Source of the DNA: an uncultured Pseudohongiella sp. | Lineage (GTDB): Bacteria; Pseudomonadota; Gammaproteobacteria; Pseudomonadales; Pseudohongiellaceae | Direction of reading: 5' to 3' | NCBI GenBank assembly: GCA_902597095.1 | Contig: CACJWK010000003.1 | Location: 62,001-126,000, forward strand | DNA: 64,000 nucleotides | Shown here: positions 61,296 to 64,000 of the stretch, in pieces | Layout of the letters: each line of letters starts with the position of its first letter | Numbering within the stretch: the first letter of the stretch is position 1 | The notes under the pieces: model-generated | Told to the model about the DNA's origin: nothing | The model's input: only the letters and a program-made list of their open reading frames with translations | Databases searched by the model: none | Program-made: the position numbers and the translations under genes

Positions 61296-64000
61296 CTAAG
61301 GTTGTGTCTGGCGCGCTGACGGAGCACCGAAGGCTTGCTTGAACTGAGGCTCCAGACCCTCAAGCGGGCCTGACAGGGTATAGATCGCGCTGGACAGACT
61401 GTCGACCTGGCTGCCGAAGATCTGGTCGAATAAGTAAGCCCCAACAGCCAAAGGGATATTGGCACTTAACAGCCCTAACCACGGAAGATTATTGCTGACC
61501 GGCAAAGTCACGGTCATTTCCCCTTGCACAGTCTCTTCAGCCAGATCCACTTCTCCGACAATTTGGTAAAGGCTGCTTGGTCCCGAGATGATCAGCCGGT
61601 CCGTAATTTGCAGCAGGCCATCATTGAGATCGAACTGCCCGGTAATTTCGTCAAATGCCAGGCCGCTGCGTAGCAAGTCATCACTGAAACGCAGACGCTG
61701 AAAAATCGCAGACAGATTGATGAAGCTGACCAACCGCAGCGCACCTCCACTATCTGAGTCCCGCAGGAAGCGACCATCAGTCACCCGCATATCGATACGA
61801 CCATTCAGATGATCGTTAGAGAAAAAGGCGGGAGATCCAGGCCATCTCACTTCGGTAACGAACACAGCCTTATTGCTTTGAACGCTGGGGGCATAGCCAT
61901 TGGCTTCCAGCACGCCACTGATGTCATCAGCGATCAAAACGCCAGTGAGTTCACTGCTGTGCTGGACCCCGTCGTAGAACCAGCTGAAGTGCGGCTCCAG
62001 AAACTCAATGCTGTCATCCAGGCTGTCTCTGCCCAAGCGTAATCCTCTGAAATCAAAATTAACGTCATGAAACTCTGCGCCTATCCCGGTCGGCGTGAGA
62101 GTAAAAGCCCAGCTGCCGTACTCGCTCTCACCGATCCTGAACTGATCAGTCTCAAAGCGCATCAGCGGAAGTTCCCTTGGATCGAGATTCTCAAGCGGAT
62201 CGATTTCAGACTCATCGGACAAGGGATTCTCGCTCATCGGCATCGACACCCCTGTCCCGGACAGCGCCGGATTAGCCAGAGTTGACGCCTCTTCCCCTGG
62301 CAGGTAAAGATAATCAAGGTCGACCTGCAGGTAGTAGTCACGGTCAAAAGGGATGATCACCTTACCCTGTACTGATTCACTGTTCAGTCGAGCCATCCAT
62401 CCTGAGTCAGGCTGAGAAGGTTCTACGCGAAAAGCCACTTCGGGAAGTTCCTCTCCATAGAGAGAGAAAACATCCGCCCGGATATCAGCAAAGGCTATTG
62501 TCTGATCCAGCTCGGAATCAGACTGAGCCCCATCCGACATGCTGGAGATAAACTCGACCCAGGGTTCAAGCTCAAACCTGTCGAAATCACCCAGTATCGA
62601 CAGTCCCGGCGGCAAACTTTCTGCCAGCGGGTCGAGACTGCCGCTTTGCTGACCGAGCATAACCAGACCCCGGGTCGGCTCATCGACGGGCTGATTCAAG
62701 GTAAAACTCAATGAGTCGCCCAAACTGCCGGCAGACTGCTGACTGCCTTCCCCAAACTGAATGTGCAGATCCAGCGGAGCGACCGATTCAGCCTGCTTGC
62801 CGTAGGGCGGGGGCAAATCCATGGTCACGCCAAGCAAATCGGAGCGAATCTCAAGCTCACTGCCCGATTCACGCGCGACGGTCTGATGCATCCTGATCAC
62901 CGCTTCGTAGGCAAATTCACCTGCCATATTGGCTAGCAAGCTTCTGACAAATTCATTTTGTTGGGGCCACTCAATCATCGCTTGAGGGGACGTCACACCC
63001 GCCCCTTCAACAACAATACTGGCAAGCGCTCCCTGCTCCTGAACCGAGGACAAGGTCGCCTCCATTAACCCGCCAAACAACTGGCCGGTCAGTTCCGTCG
63101 GCTCAAAGCCTGCCTCCGAATCATAAATGACCGAACCGGATAACTGGCTGATGTCAAGATCGTAATCCGAGATGATCAGATCGTTTTCTTCCAGCAACAG
63201 TTCAAGGTGAACCATAGTGTCAGCTTCCGGCTGATCAAGCGGAATCGACAGCGACAGATCCCCGGCAACGGCGCCTTGCGACTGCCAGCTTGCGAGCGCA
63301 TTCTTGAGACCGTCGCCAACAGGCGCGGCTCGCAGGTATTCCAGAGCGCTGGATGTCTCGCCGGTTGCTGAACCCAGAACGGTCAGCCAGTTTCGAGAGG
63401 CTGCGTCACGTCGGACTAAGCCGGTAGCGGTTTCGAACTGCAGACCGAGGCTGCTGCCTGAGTCCACGGTAATATCAATATTGTCATCATCGGTTTGCAC
63501 CGTGGCAGTCAGCGATTCCAGATTCGGCCAGTCATCGCTGAAATTTATCTGCCCGTTACTGAGCTGCCAGAAACTCTGAAAGGTTTTACTCATCGCATCG
63601 GACCCGCTGACAGTTGATCCCCGGTAGAGAATCCCGCTGTTGTATACCTGGCCATCAATCAGGGCTCGTTCCAGGAATTCCATGGTGTTGCGGAGATTGT
63701 CGCTGATGTTCGGACCATCAGGCAGGTAGAGCGATTTTTGGGAGCCCTCAATGCGATCTGCCCCCACCATCAGATCAAGCCTCGCATCACGACTGCCATC
63801 GGCGAAGCGTTCAGTGATCGAGGTGAATCTGACACTGCCGTCGAGAGCATCTGACTCAGCAACGATTCTGTCGCTGGCAAGCTTCACGACCTGACCATTC
63901 GCCATTGACACGTCAATGTGCAGGCGACCGTTCACCCGGGAGTAGTCCCAGACTCTGGTGAATGTGGACGGAATATTCATACTGAAGTCAGATGAGTTCA
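61296..64000 (-). CDS. C-terminal part of a YhdP-family AsmA-like protein (5' end beyond window)
   Basis: The frame is open to the right edge (64000), so at least 900 residues are present and the N-terminus is missing; the ATG at 63980 is internal. The sequence has AsmA/YhdP features: many short beta-strand repeats and, near the end, L-P-W-L-G-L-L-S-A-N-I-P-L-A-V-G-A-Y-L-F-D-Q-I-F-G. E. coli YhdP (about 1266 residues) bridges the envelope and transports phospholipids to the outer membrane. Its length and tail fit that group. It follows DUF445 in reading direction by 103 bases. Confidence 0.85.
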   Translation of the reverse strand, partial: NSSDFSMNIPSTFTRVWDYSRVNGRLHIDVSMANGQVVKLASDRIVAESDALDGSVRFTSITERFADGSRDARLDLMVGADRIEGSQKSLYLPDGPNISDNLRNTMEFLERALIDGQVYNSGILYRGSTVSGSDAMSKTFQSFWQLSNGQINFSDDWPNLESLTATVQTDDDNIDITVDSGSSLGLQFETATGLVRRDAASRNWLTVLGSATGETSSALEYLRAAPVGDGLKNALASWQSQGAVAGDLSLSIPLDQPEADTMVHLELLLEENDLIISDYDLDISQLSGSVIYDSEAGFEPTELTGQLFGGLMEATLSSVQEQGALASIVVEGAGVTSPQAMIEWPQQNEFVRSLLANMAGEFAYEAVIRMHQTVARESGSELEIRSDLLGVTMDLPPPYGKQAESVAPLDLHIQFGEGSQQSAGSLGDSLSFTLNQPVDEPTRGLVMLGQQSGSLDPLAESLPPGLSILGDFDRFELEPWVEFISSMSDGAQSDSELDQTIAFADIRADVFSLYGEELPEVAFRVEPSQPDSGWMARLNSESVQGKVIIPFDRDYYLQVDLDYLYLPGEEASTLANPALSGTGVSMPMSENPLSDESEIDPLENLDPRELPLMRFETDQFRIGESEYGSWAFTLTPTGIGAEFHDVNFDFRGLRLGRDSLDDSIEFLEPHFSWFYDGVQHSSELTGVLIADDISGVLEANGYAPSVQSNKAVFVTEVRWPGSPAFFSNDHLNGRIDMRVTDGRFLRDSDSGGALRLVSFINLSAIFQRLRFSDDLLRSGLAFDEITGQFDLNDGLLQITDRLIISGPSSLYQIVGEVDLAEETVQGEMTVTLPVSNNLPWLGLLSANIPLAVGAYLFDQIFGSQVDSLSSAIYTLSGPLEGLEPQFKQAFGAPSARQTQP

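Overview
The window reads as chromosome of a gammaproteobacterium, probably a marine heterotroph. Pal, a YhdP-type AsmA protein, DUF3301, DinF, YjbQ and DUF2237 point to Gammaproteobacteria. The density of acyl-CoA dehydrogenases, thiolases and other beta-oxidation genes, with a sodium:solute symporter and several secreted hydrolases, suggests a lipid- and organic-acid-using lifestyle. No species can be named from the sequence alone.

Layout. (1) 1-5.1 kb is a visibly AT-richer accessory stretch ending at the 3' end of a tRNA-Sec gene (selC, 5108-5203, minus). It holds a Sel1-repeat lipoprotein, an unrecognised membrane-anchored protein and a tandem array of four related small membrane proteins, two intact and two decayed. 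(2) 5.2-12 kb is ordinary backbone: DUF547 protein, FabH-like ketosynthase, DUF3301, DinF-type MATE exporter, an SPFH protein paired with an Arc-like repressor, a hydrolase and an ABA4-like membrane protein. (3) 12.1-15.7 kb is the most interesting part: an apparent four-gene operon of a small membrane protein, a thioredoxin-domain protein fused to a large conserved domain, a selenoprotein of the UGSC type and a thiolase. The selenoprotein gene is split by an in-frame TGA (14211-14213), which is followed at the right distance by a bacterial SECIS-like hairpin. (4) 15.7-21.4 kb holds secreted S1/P1 nuclease, a serine beta-lactamase-like hydrolase, a secreted VOC protein, a membrane-protein gene interrupted by TGA, DUF2237, LOG and a zinc peptidase. 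(5) 21.7-36.7 kb holds two beta-oxidation operons on the minus strand, each with an adjacent pair of acyl-CoA dehydrogenases, plus a single acyl-CoA dehydrogenase on the plus strand and a two-gene MFS-like/spermidine-synthase-like unit between them. (6) 37-49.7 kb holds Pal, an esterase, a DUF4105 protein, a TPP enzyme, a sodium:solute symporter, an amidohydrolase, a HAD phosphatase, a thioesterase, a patatin and an MFS permease. (7) 49.8-52 kb is selenophosphate synthetase (SelD) fused behind an FAD/NAD oxidoreductase. (8) 52-64 kb holds TPR protein, aminopeptidase, YjbQ, glutamine cyclotransferase, HIT hydrolase, MtnA with an aldolase/dehydrogenase fusion, ExbD, a TetR regulator, DUF445 and the C-terminal part of a YhdP-like protein that runs off the right edge.

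How it fits together. selC, selD and a UGA-containing gene with a SECIS-like hairpin in one 64 kb window make a consistent case that this organism decodes UGA as selenocysteine; selA and selB are not in the window. The UGSC operon is the best candidate for a poorly described system: a predicted Sec/Cys redox protein co-encoded with a thioredoxin-fold protein and a thiolase. The two beta-oxidation operons, with fused hydratase/dehydrogenase, thiolases, dehydrogenase pairs, a kinase-like protein and SDRs, probably degrade branched, cyclic or aromatic-side-chain acids, but the substrate cannot be read from sequence.
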